DNA of 64,000 nt from an uncultured Dokdonia sp. (GTDB taxonomy: Bacteria; Bacteroidota; Bacteroidia; Flavobacteriales; Flavobacteriaceae): contig NZ_CANLOB010000001.1 of the NCBI RefSeq assembly GCF_947492815.1, positions 186,001 to 250,000 on the forward strand. Reading direction: 5' to 3'. Made by a program: the position numbers and the translations under genes. The notes under the pieces were generated by a model, which was not told where the DNA came from, searched no databases, and was given only the letters and a program-made list of their open reading frames with translations. Position 1 is the first letter of the stretch. Each line of letters starts with the position of its first letter. Below are positions 16,651 through 26,200 of this stretch, piece by piece.

Positions 16651-18285
16651 ATGAATACTAGATCTCTATATATTTTGAAAGCAAAAAAGTGCCTCTACTA
16701 TATTGGTATGCTAGCGTTTATGGCGCTTACCTTAGTAAATTGTGCAAAGACAGGGTCTCCTACTGGTGGTCCTCAAGATAGCATTCCACCAGTATTCATT
16801 AAATCTGAACCTCCCAATTACACGACAAATTTTGATGGCAATAGAATTCGTATCTATTTTGACGAATACATCAAGCTGAAAGATTATCAGAAACAATTAA
16901 TTGTATCACCCCCTTTAGAAAACAGTGTTATCTCTCCACAAGGGTCTGCTGCTAAATATGTAAATATTGAAATTAAAGACACGTTAGAACCTAATACTAC
17001 ATATGTATTTAACTTCGGACAAAGTATTGTAGATAATAACGAAAGTAACCCTTTTTCTTATTTCAAATATGTGTTTTCTACTGGAGATTATATAGATAGT
17101 CTTACCGTTAAAGGAGTCATTACTGATGAATTAAAAACGACTCCAGACGATTTTGTTTCTGTTATGCTATATGCTGTAGATAGTACATTTAATGATTCTA
17201 TTATTTATAATGAGCGTCCAAGGTATGTGACAAATACACTAGATAGTCTTACTACTTTTGAAATAGGGAATATTAAAGAAGGTGAATATATGCTCATTGC
17301 TATGAAAGATGAGGATGCTAATTTTACATTTCAACCAAATAAAGATAAGGTAGGATTTTTAAAAGAATTTATAACTGTTCCTACAGACAGCTCTTATACT
17401 TTAAAATTATTTAAAGAAGTACCTGAGACCAAATCATCTCGACCTAGACATTCTGGATCTAATAGAATTACCTTTGGTATTTCTGGACCTGTAGATAGTG
17501 TTTCGATAGATTTACTTACAAAGACTTCTCCAGATTTTAGATCTAAGATTACACAGAAAGTCAATAGTGATACTTTATATTATTGGTATGATCCAAAACC
17601 AGAAATAGATTCCCTTGTTTTTGAAGTAACTGGTCCAAAGTATAGAGATACACTCGTTGCAAAACTTCGTAGCCCACAAGTAGATTCCTTACGTTTTTCT
17701 TCAAAATCTGGAGGAACGTTAGTGTTAGGGGCTCCTTTTGAAATTGGAAGTAATATTCCTATAGAAAAAATACAAGACAGCCTCATACAAGTAGTTAGAG
17801 ATTCTATTCCTATAGCTTATGAAGCACTCCTTTCAGAAAGAGATACAAAACTCTCAGTATCTTTTGAAACAGAAGAGAAAACTAAATATACAATTACTGC
17901 ATTACCAGGTGCGCTAACAGATTTTTTTGGAACTACAAATGACACACTATCTTATACTTCTACTACAAAAGAAGCTTCTGATTATGGAAATATTAAGCTT
18001 ACGCTTACAAATGCAAAAAACTTCCCGTATATCATTCAATTAACAAATCAAAAAGGAGAAGTCATACAGGAACGATATACCACGGAGGAAACAGTGTTTG
18101 ATTTTACTACATTAAAACCTTCAACATATCTCATTCAATTCATCGAGGATCAAAATGGCAATAAAATCTATGATACTGGAAATTATCTAGAAAAACGACA
18201 ACCTGAAAAAGTGATACATTTTGGCGCTCCTATAGAAGTGAATGCAAGTTGGTATAAGCAAGAGAACTTTACGTTTAAAAACTAA
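16651..18285 (+). CDS. Lipoprotein with bacterial Ig-like domain
   Basis: A 544-residue lipoprotein. The signal segment is internal to a longer N-terminus (MLAFMALTLVNC), with Cys as lipidation site followed by AKTGSPTGGPQDSIPP. Residues ~43-145 form a Big_5-type Ig-like domain (YFDEYIKLKDYQKQLIVSPP, NTTYVFNFGQSIVDNN). The rest is beta-rich with no catalytic motif. Such proteins are common in Bacteroidota envelopes; the function is unknown. It follows comF by 44 bases, and an in-frame internal ATG just before the hydrophobic segment may be the real start. Confidence 0.78.
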   Translation: MNTRSLYILKAKKCLYYIGMLAFMALTLVNCAKTGSPTGGPQDSIPPVFIKSEPPNYTTNFDGNRIRIYFDEYIKLKDYQKQLIVSPPLENSVISPQGSAAKYVNIEIKDTLEPNTTYVFNFGQSIVDNNESNPFSYFKYVFSTGDYIDSLTVKGVITDELKTTPDDFVSVMLYAVDSTFNDSIIYNERPRYVTNTLDSLTTFEIGNIKEGEYMLIAMKDEDANFTFQPNKDKVGFLKEFITVPTDSSYTLKLFKEVPETKSSRPRHSGSNRITFGISGPVDSVSIDLLTKTSPDFRSKITQKVNSDTLYYWYDPKPEIDSLVFEVTGPKYRDTLVAKLRSPQVDSLRFSSKSGGTLVLGAPFEIGSNIPIEKIQDSLIQVVRDSIPIAYEALLSERDTKLSVSFETEEKTKYTITALPGALTDFFGTTNDTLSYTSTTKEASDYGNIKLTLTNAKNFPYIIQLTNQKGEVIQERYTTEETVFDFTTLKPSTYLIQFIEDQNGNKIYDTGNYLEKRQPEKVIHFGAPIEVNASWYKQENFTFKN

Positions 18286-18343
18286 AAAATGAAGAAGGCA
18301 TATAACTCTCTTCATTCTTATCTATTTCATAAAACACTATTTT

Positions 18344-18514
18344 TTATGCTCCAACTACAATAAGAGCTTCAGTAATAGGTTTTCCGTCTACAACATATAA
18401 AGGTTGCACACTACCCAAACCTCTGATTCGCACAATAGCAGCATTTCCTGGTCGACCATTAGAACTAGCACCACCTAATAGCAATTGCATTTCTTTTTCT
18501 GTTAATTTTTCCAT
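18344..18514 (-). CDS. Micro-ORF: GG-leader-like start joined to a TonB-plug-like segment
   Basis: A 56-residue ORF not in the supplied track, translated by hand. Residues 1-15 (LTEKEMQLLLGG) resemble the double-glycine leaders of ribosomal peptide/bacteriocin precursors. Residues ~26-48 (IVRIRGLGS, PLYVVDGKPI) match the plug-domain signature of SusC-type TonB-dependent receptors, in the right order. The rest of a receptor is absent on both sides, and the stop codon follows shortly. It is either a real small secreted peptide or plug mimic, or a short remnant of a receptor with a fortuitous start. The ORF is open, starts with ATG and has an inverted repeat just upstream. I lean to a real gene. 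Confidence 0.55.
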   Translation of the reverse strand: MEKLTEKEMQLLLGGASSNGRPGNAAIVRIRGLGSVQPLYVVDGKPITEALIVVGA

Positions 18515-18536
18515 GAGCTTATTTTTATATTAATAA

Positions 18537-18569
18537 ACTATAAGTTACTGCTATAAAATTACTTATAGT
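18537..18569. promoter_or_regulatory. Inverted repeat upstream of the micro-ORF
   Basis: Perfect 9-base arms ACTATAAGT / ACTTATAGT separated by 15 bases, between the end of the omega-amidase gene and the start of the micro-ORF. There is no T-run. Possible operator or weak terminator. Confidence 0.35.
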
Positions 18570-18595
18570 AGTCCAATCAAATATTTAACAGCAAA

Positions 18596-19372
18596 TTAGC
18601 TCAGTGTAAACAAATCTCTATCTTCTAGAAAAGGCAGGCGTTCACGAGTTTCTTTAATATGTATTTTTGACAAGATAGCTGTGATTATTTTTTCTTCCGC
18701 TTTCGCGAAAGCAATCTCATCTCCTAAGACATTGTATACTCCAGAATGACCTACATATTCCAATCCATTACCGTCAAGACCTATTCGATTTACGCCTATA
18801 GAATAACTCATATTTTCAATTGCTCTTGCTTTGAGTAACGCATCCCAAGCAGACACACGAGGTTTAGGCCAATTTGCCACATATATAACTACATCATAAT
18901 TCATGGTATTACGTGCATATACAGGAAAACGTAAATCATAACATATTTGTGGAAACAATTTCCACCCTTCGTATTCTATAACCACTTGACGTTCTCCTGC
19001 GGTATACAACTCTCCTTCACCTGCCATCATAAAACGATGACGTTTATCATAATGAACAATAGTTCCATCTGGTTGTACAAATAAAAATCGGTTATAATAG
19101 TTATCGTTTTCTATTATAATGACACTCCCACAGATTGCCATATTTTTTGTTGATGCCCATTTTTTCATCCATTGCACAGTGGTTCCACTCATAGATTCTG
19201 CAAGAACGACGGGATTCATACTAAATCCTGTTGTAACCATTTCAGGCAAAATAGTTAGTTGTGTCTCTTCAGGCACTTCATTTAATAAAGCGTCTAAGTT
19301 TTTACGATTTGCAACTGCATTTTCCCAAACTAGATGGGTTTGAATAATAGCAATATGAAGTGTATCTGTCAT
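18596..19372 (-). CDS. Nitrilase-family omega-amidase (YafV-like)
   Basis: Carbon-nitrogen hydrolase of the cytoplasm, probably hydrolysing alpha-keto-glutaramate or -succinamate (omega-amidase) as a repair or salvage step. The Glu-Lys-Cys triad is visible: Glu in ILPEMVTTGFS, Lys in HYDKRHRF and Cys in QICYDLRFP. GLDGNGLEYVGHSG is also YafV-like. The 258-residue length is normal. A full palindrome copy lies inside the C-terminal part and is read as AFAKA. A TATCTTTG box only five bases before the ATG suggests a leaderless transcript. Confidence 0.9.
   Translation of the reverse strand: MTDTLHIAIIQTHLVWENAVANRKNLDALLNEVPEETQLTILPEMVTTGFSMNPVVLAESMSGTTVQWMKKWASTKNMAICGSVIIIENDNYYNRFLFVQPDGTIVHYDKRHRFMMAGEGELYTAGERQVVIEYEGWKLFPQICYDLRFPVYARNTMNYDVVIYVANWPKPRVSAWDALLKARAIENMSYSIGVNRIGLDGNGLEYVGHSGVYNVLGDEIAFAKAEEKIITAILSKIHIKETRERLPFLEDRDLFTLS
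18699..18712. repeat. Dispersed palindrome inside the omega-amidase gene
   Basis: Exact 14-base core. Read on the minus strand in the gene's frame as Ala-Phe-Ala-Lys-Ala. Confidence 0.85.
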
Positions 19373-19377
19373 AGACT

Positions 19378-19385
19378 CAAAGATA
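19378..19385 (-). promoter_or_regulatory. -7 element TATCTTTG abutting the omega-amidase start
   Basis: TAnnTTTG match whose expected start of transcription falls on or next to the ATG, implying a leaderless mRNA. The same arrangement is seen before the DUF3109 gene. Confidence 0.5.
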
Positions 19386-19500
19386 CAAGAAGTTTAAAAT
19401 TAATTTTAGCATAATTTACATCAATGTAATATTGCAATATCAAAATTATCTTATAATAAAAATCACGTATCCCTATTGTTTTTAAGTCCTTAATTCTATG

Positions 19501-19508
19501 TAACTTTG
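19501..19508 (+). promoter_or_regulatory. -7 element TAACTTTG of the NADAR operon
   Basis: TAnnTTTG match with a TTG about 22 bases upstream (in ATTGTTTTT). It overlaps the TTG start proposed by the ORF track, which argues that translation starts at the downstream ATG instead. Confidence 0.55.
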
Positions 19509-19523
19509 AAAAGAAAGCTTGTA

Positions 19524-19988
19524 ATGAAAAAAGAAGAAATTAAGTTTTATAGCGAGAAAGCTCAATGGGGCGAATTTTCTAATTTCTCATTATACCAAGT
19601 AAAACTCAATGGTAAAACTTGGCCAACTAGCGAGCATTACTTTCAAGCTCAAAAATTTGACGATAAAAATTATCAAGAAAAAATAAGGAAAAGTGCTTCT
19701 CCAATGAAAGCTGCTGAAATGGGAAGATCTAGAAAAGTAAAGATTAAAAAGAATTGGGATAACAAAAAAGACAATGCCATGTATGATGTTATTTATGCGA
19801 AATTCACGCAACATGAAGAATTAAAAAGTATACTCATAAGCACGAATGATGCTATATTAATAGAACATACTGAAAACGATTCTTATTGGGGTGATGGAGG
19901 CAATGGCACTGGAAAAAATCGTTTAGGTAAAATACTTATGAAAGTAAGAGATAAGATTAAGACTACTAACGAATTCAATAACACATGA
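19524..19988 (+). CDS. NADAR family protein (YbiA-like N-glycosidase)
   Basis: NADAR-superfamily protein. Characterised members hydrolyse N-glycosidic bonds of ADP-ribose-type or damaged riboflavin intermediates. Family motifs: GEFSNFSLY, TSEHYFQAQKF with the Glu-His pair, ASPMKAAEMGRS and YWGDGGNGTGKNRLGK near the end. I choose the ATG at 19524 because the track's TTG lies in the promoter box; the protein is then 154 residues, close to YbiA. It overlaps the next gene by four bases (ATGA) and opens a four-gene coupled operon. Its role here could be nucleotide-metabolite repair or ADP-ribose removal. Confidence 0.88.
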   Translation: MKKEEIKFYSEKAQWGEFSNFSLYQVKLNGKTWPTSEHYFQAQKFDDKNYQEKIRKSASPMKAAEMGRSRKVKIKKNWDNKKDNAMYDVIYAKFTQHEELKSILISTNDAILIEHTENDSYWGDGGNGTGKNRLGKILMKVRDKIKTTNEFNNT

Positions 19989-21892
19989 AAAATACGATTG
20001 CTTATCGTATCTATGATTTCTTGAAGCAATTTCCGCCATTTCAATTTATGGCAAAATGGGATTTAATAGAAATCTGCGAGTCAGCTGAAGTACAGTATCT
20101 AGATAAAGATCAAGTACTTTTTAAACGCAATACTCCTTATAACTCTCATTTTTATATCGTACATCAAGGAGCTATTAAGCTTTCCCGCCCCTCCAATAAT
20201 ACAGATAAAGTTGTAGATGTCTGTGATGAAGGAGATTTATTAGGATTACGTGTTACTAAAGAAGATTCCTATCGTACTACCGCAATTGCTAATGAAGAAA
20301 CTATCGTATATGCGCTTCCTATGGAAGCTTTTTCTAAGCTTACAGAATCAAATAAAGTCATTTCTAACTACCTAATTACAAGTTTTGCTTCTAATATAAA
20401 AGATCCCTATAGCCTTGAATATAGCGGACAATTATTAAATGAATATGACCGTGACAAGTCTCAAAACATCTATAATATTTCGACTGCAAGATTTACCGAG
20501 ACCGTTATTCAAAACAATCCTAAAACATCTATTCAGAAAGCAGCAATGCAAATGCAAAAACATCAAATAGGATGTCTTGTTATTTCTAAAAACAATAAAC
20601 CCATAGGGATTCTCACCAATAGAGAACTTCGTAATGTTATTGCTTCTGGAGAATTTACAGCAGCTACTTTGGTAAATGATGTAATGGTTTCTCCTGTAAT
20701 TTGCGGCACTCCAGATATTAATGTGACTCAAGCACAACTTATATTATTAAAACATGGTATCAGTCATCTCATCATTACAAAAGATGGGAGTCCTCAAACT
20801 GATATTGTCGGTATTTTAAGCAAACATGATATTGTGGTTTCTTTTGGGAATAGCCCTGTTGGACTACTTAAAGAAATAAAACGAGCTACCCGTACAAAGC
20901 ACCTACGACATGCTTGGGATAAAGCGATGGTTTTATTAAAACGGTACTTAGATCAAAACCTTCCGTTGTCGGAAATTCTTAAAATATTTGGAGAACTTAA
21001 AGATGCACTTGTATATCAAACTATGCAATTATCATTGCGTAAGATGGAGGACGCTCCTCCTGTTTCTTTTGCTTGGTTGGCCTTAGGAAGCCAAGGACGT
21101 AAAGAGCAATTATTATATACTGACCAAGATAATGCATTGATCTACGCAAATAGTAGTCCAGAAAATGCTAAAGAAGTAAAACAATACTTCTTAAAGTTGG
21201 CTAATAGAATGAATAAACGATTACATAAAATAGGATACGATTATTGTCCAGCAGATATGATGGCAAGCAATCCTTTGTATTGTCTTTCTCTTTCAGAATG
21301 GGAGTCACAATTTTCTACTTGGATTACAACTCCTACTCCAGAAAACATTTTACTCTCTGGTATTTTCTTTGATTATACGCTTATGTATGGAGATCAAGTT
21401 TTAGTAAAAAAACTTACCGATCATATTTCACAAAAACTTGAAAACCAAAAAGTTTTATTACGCCATATGGCAAAAAATGCACTTAAAAACTTACCTCCTG
21501 TTAGTTTTTTTAGACAGTTCATTGTAGAGCACAATGGTGAACATAAAGACTTTTTTGATATTAAACATAGAGCTATTGCTCCTTTAAGTGATGCTGCCAG
21601 AGTATTGGCATTAGGACAAGGTATTTTATATACTAAAAATACTGCTGAGCGTTTTGAGGCTTTGGCTCAATTAGACACTCCCAATAGAGAGTTATTTGAA
21701 AATTGCTCGTATGCATTTAAGGCATTATTAAAATTTCGAACAAAAAGAGGGATTGCTCAAAGTGACAGTGGTCGTTTTATTAATTTAGAGGCACTCACAA
21801 AATCTGAAAAACTAAAATTAAAACGATGTTTTAAACCTTTACGAGATGTTCAGGAAGTGCTTCGTGCTCGTTATCAAACACAACATATTTAA
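19985..21892 (+). CDS. cNMP-binding / CBS / DUF294 nucleotidyltransferase signalling protein
   Basis: A 635-residue cytoplasmic regulatory protein. Residues 1-130 form a cyclic-nucleotide-binding-like domain (YLDKDQVLFKRNTPYNS, VHQGAIKLSR, CDEGDLLGLR). Residues ~165-295 hold a CBS pair (IGCLVISKNNKPIGILTNREL; GISHLIITKDG, VGILSKHDIV). From ~310 comes the DUF294 nucleotidyltransferase domain, with the signature LGSQGRKEQLLYTDQDNALI containing the GS and D-x-D type residues, then its C-terminal helical domain. In proteobacteria such proteins occur with DnaQ-type exonucleases near acetate genes; here the partner exonuclease follows with a TAATG overlap. The nucleotidyl acceptor is unknown. Confidence 0.88.
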   Translation: MKNTIAYRIYDFLKQFPPFQFMAKWDLIEICESAEVQYLDKDQVLFKRNTPYNSHFYIVHQGAIKLSRPSNNTDKVVDVCDEGDLLGLRVTKEDSYRTTAIANEETIVYALPMEAFSKLTESNKVISNYLITSFASNIKDPYSLEYSGQLLNEYDRDKSQNIYNISTARFTETVIQNNPKTSIQKAAMQMQKHQIGCLVISKNNKPIGILTNRELRNVIASGEFTAATLVNDVMVSPVICGTPDINVTQAQLILLKHGISHLIITKDGSPQTDIVGILSKHDIVVSFGNSPVGLLKEIKRATRTKHLRHAWDKAMVLLKRYLDQNLPLSEILKIFGELKDALVYQTMQLSLRKMEDAPPVSFAWLALGSQGRKEQLLYTDQDNALIYANSSPENAKEVKQYFLKLANRMNKRLHKIGYDYCPADMMASNPLYCLSLSEWESQFSTWITTPTPENILLSGIFFDYTLMYGDQVLVKKLTDHISQKLENQKVLLRHMAKNALKNLPPVSFFRQFIVEHNGEHKDFFDIKHRAIAPLSDAARVLALGQGILYTKNTAERFEALAQLDTPNRELFENCSYAFKALLKFRTKRGIAQSDSGRFINLEALTKSEKLKLKRCFKPLRDVQEVLRARYQTQHI

Positions 21893-22548
21893 TGAAATGG
21901 CCATGGCAACTTACTAAAGAATATCCTCCTTATTGGGAGCAGTATGAGTCCGCTTTCGCGAAAGCGGAACAAAAACCATTAGCAGAGACTCGATTTGTTG
22001 CTTTAGATACAGAAACCACGGGCTTAGACATTAAAAAGGATCGAATTTTATCGATTGGCGCTGTCGGATTAAAAGGAAATACTATTGCCGTGTCTGATAG
22101 CCTTGAATTGTATGTAGCACAAGATCATTATGACTCTAAAAGCACACCAATACACGGTATATTAAAGAAAGGAAAAGTAAAGAAAATAGAAGAGGCAGAA
22201 GCTATACAACAAACCTTAGCCTACATTGGAACAGCTATTATCATAGGACATCATATCGGTTTTGATATTGCAGTCATTAATAAAATGTTACAGCGACATC
22301 ATCTCGGAAAATTAAAAAATAAAGTGATAGATACTAGTACTTTATACAAAAAGCTACAACATCCTGTAAATAGAATGTCTATGCAACAAGGATATAGCTT
22401 GGATCAATTAAGTGAAGCCTTAAAAATACCTTTATATGACAGACATACCGCCTCTGGTGATGCTATGATTACAGCCCTTGCATTTATTAAAATAAGTAAA
22501 CGCCTCAAAAAAGACGGCACCTTAAAATTCAAAGAATTATTTACATGA
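21892..22548 (+). CDS. DnaQ-type 3'-5' exonuclease
   Basis: DEDDh exonuclease of the DNA polymerase III epsilon type. ExoI is VALDTETTGLD, ExoII IIGHHIGFDIAVINK and ExoIII DRHTASGDAM with the His-Asp pair. It has 218 residues and no extra domain. The start shares bases with the preceding stop (TAATG) and its stop overlaps the next start (ATGA), so translation is coupled to both neighbours. The N-terminus carries a full palindrome copy read as ESAFAKAEQ, upstream of the ExoI motif and in a poorly conserved part, which suits an insertion. Probably a nucleotide or short-oligo turnover enzyme rather than the polymerase subunit. Confidence 0.9.
   Translation: MKWPWQLTKEYPPYWEQYESAFAKAEQKPLAETRFVALDTETTGLDIKKDRILSIGAVGLKGNTIAVSDSLELYVAQDHYDSKSTPIHGILKKGKVKKIEEAEAIQQTLAYIGTAIIIGHHIGFDIAVINKMLQRHHLGKLKNKVIDTSTLYKKLQHPVNRMSMQQGYSLDQLSEALKIPLYDRHTASGDAMITALAFIKISKRLKKDGTLKFKELFT
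21950..21967. repeat. Dispersed palindrome inside the DnaQ-type gene
   Basis: Eighteen-base perfect palindrome CCGCTTTCGCGAAAGCGG. Read on the plus strand as Ala-Phe-Ala-Lys-Ala. Confidence 0.87.
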
Positions 22549-23195
22549 GCACTTCTTCTGATACACTATATATATTTGACATAGACGGCACACTCACAGA
22601 TAGTATACCTACGTATTTAAAAGTGATTACAAAAGTACTTACCGGTATTGGACTAAAAGATATTGACACCGATTATGACAATTACTTACATCATACAGAT
22701 AGATATGCATTAGAATATAATTACGAACGAAATTTTGGTAAAAAAGCACCAGACTCATTGCGATATGAACTAGATACACTCCTAGAAACTGAACTTCGTA
22801 AACATGATCCTGTGATTGAAATTCCTGGCGCTAGAGAGCTACTGTTACAATTTCAAGATCAAAAAATCCCATTTGCTTATGGAACGGGGGCTTTTCCTAA
22901 AGCAACGGTTGTCAAAATGAACGATGCTAATATTCCTTTTATTCCAGAAGTGTTGGCTACTTCAATAACAAGTGTTTCTAGAGTAGGATTTGTAAATGAA
23001 GCCATTCAAAAATCTAAAACATATTACCAACGAGATTTTACTAAGATAGTAGCCGTAGGTGATGGATTATGGGATTTGAAAGCAGCACAAGCATTAAAAA
23101 TTGATTTTTTAGGAGTAGGATTAAAGAATAAAGAAGTCATACAACAGCATGGTTGTACTGCATGGGTTGAAAATTTTAGAGATTATAAAATTTGA
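22545..23195 (+). CDS. HAD-family hydrolase, phosphoglycolate-phosphatase-like
   Basis: Haloacid-dehalogenase superfamily phosphatase. Motif I is FDIDGTLTDS with the nucleophile Asp, a Thr of motif II is in AYGTGAF, and motif IV is VGDGLWDLKAA. A helical cap lies between motifs I and II (~residues 15-90). 216 residues, cytoplasmic. It overlaps the exonuclease gene by four bases and closes the NADAR operon. With a NADAR hydrolase and an exonuclease as partners, a nucleotide or sugar-phosphate substrate is likely, but this is inference. Confidence 0.88.
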   Translation: MSTSSDTLYIFDIDGTLTDSIPTYLKVITKVLTGIGLKDIDTDYDNYLHHTDRYALEYNYERNFGKKAPDSLRYELDTLLETELRKHDPVIEIPGARELLLQFQDQKIPFAYGTGAFPKATVVKMNDANIPFIPEVLATSITSVSRVGFVNEAIQKSKTYYQRDFTKIVAVGDGLWDLKAAQALKIDFLGVGLKNKEVIQQHGCTAWVENFRDYKI

Positions 23196-23225
23196 GTATC
23201 TTAGTTGATAGCTAACCATCTAAAA

Positions 23226-26200
23226 ATGAAAAGAAAATTAATTCTCACGCTGAATTTTCTTATTCTCAGTACTTCTTTTATATATTCTCAAGACATCGAA
23301 GAGCTATCAAGACTAGCAGACTCTTTACAGTTTAAAGAATTCAAAAATGAAGAGGCCTTAAAAATCAGAAAAAAAGTACTACAACAACCTTCTGAAACAG
23401 ATTCTTTATATGGTTTAAATCAGATTCGGTACTGGTCTACTCAAGGATCATTAGCCATCCAAAGTAATGAAATTGAAAAAGGGCTTACCTATCTAGATTC
23501 TGTTTGGCAATATAAAGAAATGACACCTTCAAATGAGTATGCTCTTGATTATTTAACTTCGTCAGTAGCTAATTATTATGTAACAGCTTTTCCAAGTAAA
23601 GGGGTCGATTTTTGTCTAGACATATGTGAAAAATACATTGTTTTTTTAGAGTCTAAAAATGCCTCTGCTAGTATTATTCAAGCAATATATTCTGATCTTG
23701 GATTCTTACATAACTTTTCAAGAAATTATAAAGCCTCTTCTTATTATAATGTATTAGGTATAGAACTTATGCAAAAAGAAAAGGAAGTAGATTCCTCTTT
23801 AATTTCCGAGTATTATAATTGGATTGGCTCTAATTATAGTGATCAAGATATATTAGACAAGTCATTAAAGTATTACAAAAAAGGGGTTGCCTTTGGATTA
23901 AATAGTGATATTAAAGATCCGTACCCAATCATACATAAATTAGGAAATTACATTAATGAAGTTCTTCTATACGGCGACTATGACGAAGCATTAAAAATAT
24001 TACACATACTAAAGCAAAAGCAAGAAAGCTGGTTAGGATCTGAATTCTTAGGACATCAGTTTGACCCCCATGAGCGATACAATTCTATCATCATGACTAA
24101 ACTTTACTACCACTTACCATTTTTAAGATATTATGCACAAACAGGTAATGTAGATAAGGCCGTAGCAACGTTCCAGAAAATGAAGGAGCTTAAAGAAACC
24201 CTGACTGATAAACGATGTGATTTTTTAGAACCTTATTCACTAGCTGCCTTAAAAATGGAAATGATCTGGACACTTGAAGAAAAGAAAATACACCTCAAAG
24301 AATTTACTGAAGAGATGAAAGTCTCTAATTGTACACATAATTATAGTGTCGCAAAATTTATGCTTGGAAAAGCATATTTCACATCAGGAGATTACAAGAT
24401 CATGAATCAAGAATTTGAAGATATTGCTATTGAAGGTGCTTCTTATTTTAAAACTTTTCAAGCTAGAGTAAAAAGTTTAAGAGCGCAGGCCGCTTTTAAA
24501 ACAGGAAATAAAAATGCATTTGTTTTACAACTAAATGAAGCTATTGTAAAACTCATGAAGGATAGTAGCGATATAAAAAAAGAACGATTATTTAGTGCTT
24601 CCTTTGAAAAAGAAAACTCTGCCCATACTATTAATCTTTTATTACAAATCAGTAATGATTTTGATAAATTATACCAGGCTACTAAAGACACTACATATCT
24701 CTATCGAAAAGTAGACCTTTCTTATATAGCAGCGCAAAAGTTTAATCAGCTATATAAAGATGGATTATTTAATGCAAATTTAGAGCGTTACATCTTCCAT
24801 ATCAATCAAAATTTATTAGATCATCAAGAGCTCTTTGAAGATACTTCTGAGCTTGTTAATCTCATAGAAAATAATTTATCCCAACATCTTACAGCTACTT
24901 TCAATCAAAAACGAAATACCCATGTAGAAGTACCTGAAAACCTTGATATTTTAAAAGATGTTATAGATATAAAAATAGAGGCTATTACTTCAGAAGCTAT
25001 TGTAGACTATCCCGAAAATATAGGCGCACTTCAAAAAACGGCAGATAGTATTAAAACAGTCATACAACAATTACAAGACAAAAAAAATATAGTATCAACA
25101 GGGACGTGGTCTGTAAATACGTTTCAAAACACACTTTCAGAAGACCAATGCATTATTCGATATGTATTAGGTGACCAAACACTCTTCGGAATTCGGATAG
25201 AAAAAGATCACATCTCTATGATGCCTTTGGGAAGTAGAGAAAAAATTATAGCGCTTATAGACACACAACGCAGCACTATATTTGATCGAACAGCGTCTTA
25301 TAAACAAACGTTTAAAGAATTATACCAATTACTTTTAGCTCCTTTACTTAAAGACCTTAAAAATCCATCACAAAAACATTTTACATTTATCACACAAAAT
25401 GAATTGAGCTATGTTCCGTTTGCTGCACTTATAAATCCAGAAGATAAATTTTTAATTGAATCTAATACCGTTTCTACAGCTTTTTCATTACCACTATTGG
25501 ATATACAAAAGGAGTTAAAAGCAAACGGAAAGCGTTTAGGGGTTTTTGCTCCTATATATGCACACAATGATCAAATGCCTGATGACTTAATTGCTCTACA
25601 ACGAAGTGGATTTTATGAACTTCCTTTTGCACAAGAAGAAAGTAAAGAGATAAGTGCTCTTTTTGATGGCGATTTATACACTGGCGATAGAGCATCAAAA
25701 GAAATGTTTATAAAAGAAAAAGAAAACTATGATATTCTTCATTTAGCAATGCATGCATTATCTGCGTCAAATGATTCGGAACAATCTAGCCTCGTATTTT
25801 CTCAAAATGAACGCCTTTTATTTGATGAGTTATACACCTATAATATTCCTGCGCAACTAGCCGTATTAAGTGCATGTAATACAGGAACTGGCATTTTAAA
25901 AGAAGGAGAAGACCTTCAAAGTCTCTCAAGAGCCTTTACATATGCGGGAACCAATAGTACGCTTACAAGTTTATGGAATGTAAATGACCAATCTACTAAA
26001 GAGATTATGAAATCATTTTATCATAATTTAAAAAATGGAGATTCAAAACATATAGCTTTAAGAAAAGCAAATCTAACGTATCTAAATAGTACTACAGATG
26101 AAACTTTAAAACACCCTTATTATTGGGCTGCTTTTACACTTAGTGGTAATACCGCTCCTATTACGCAAACTTCGCATGTATGGTGGTATGTAATAGGTGG

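Noticed and set aside
19506-19523. TTG start of the NADAR gene as given in the ORF track
   Set aside because: The TTG is part of the TAACTTTG promoter box; the ATG at 19524 gives a normal family length.
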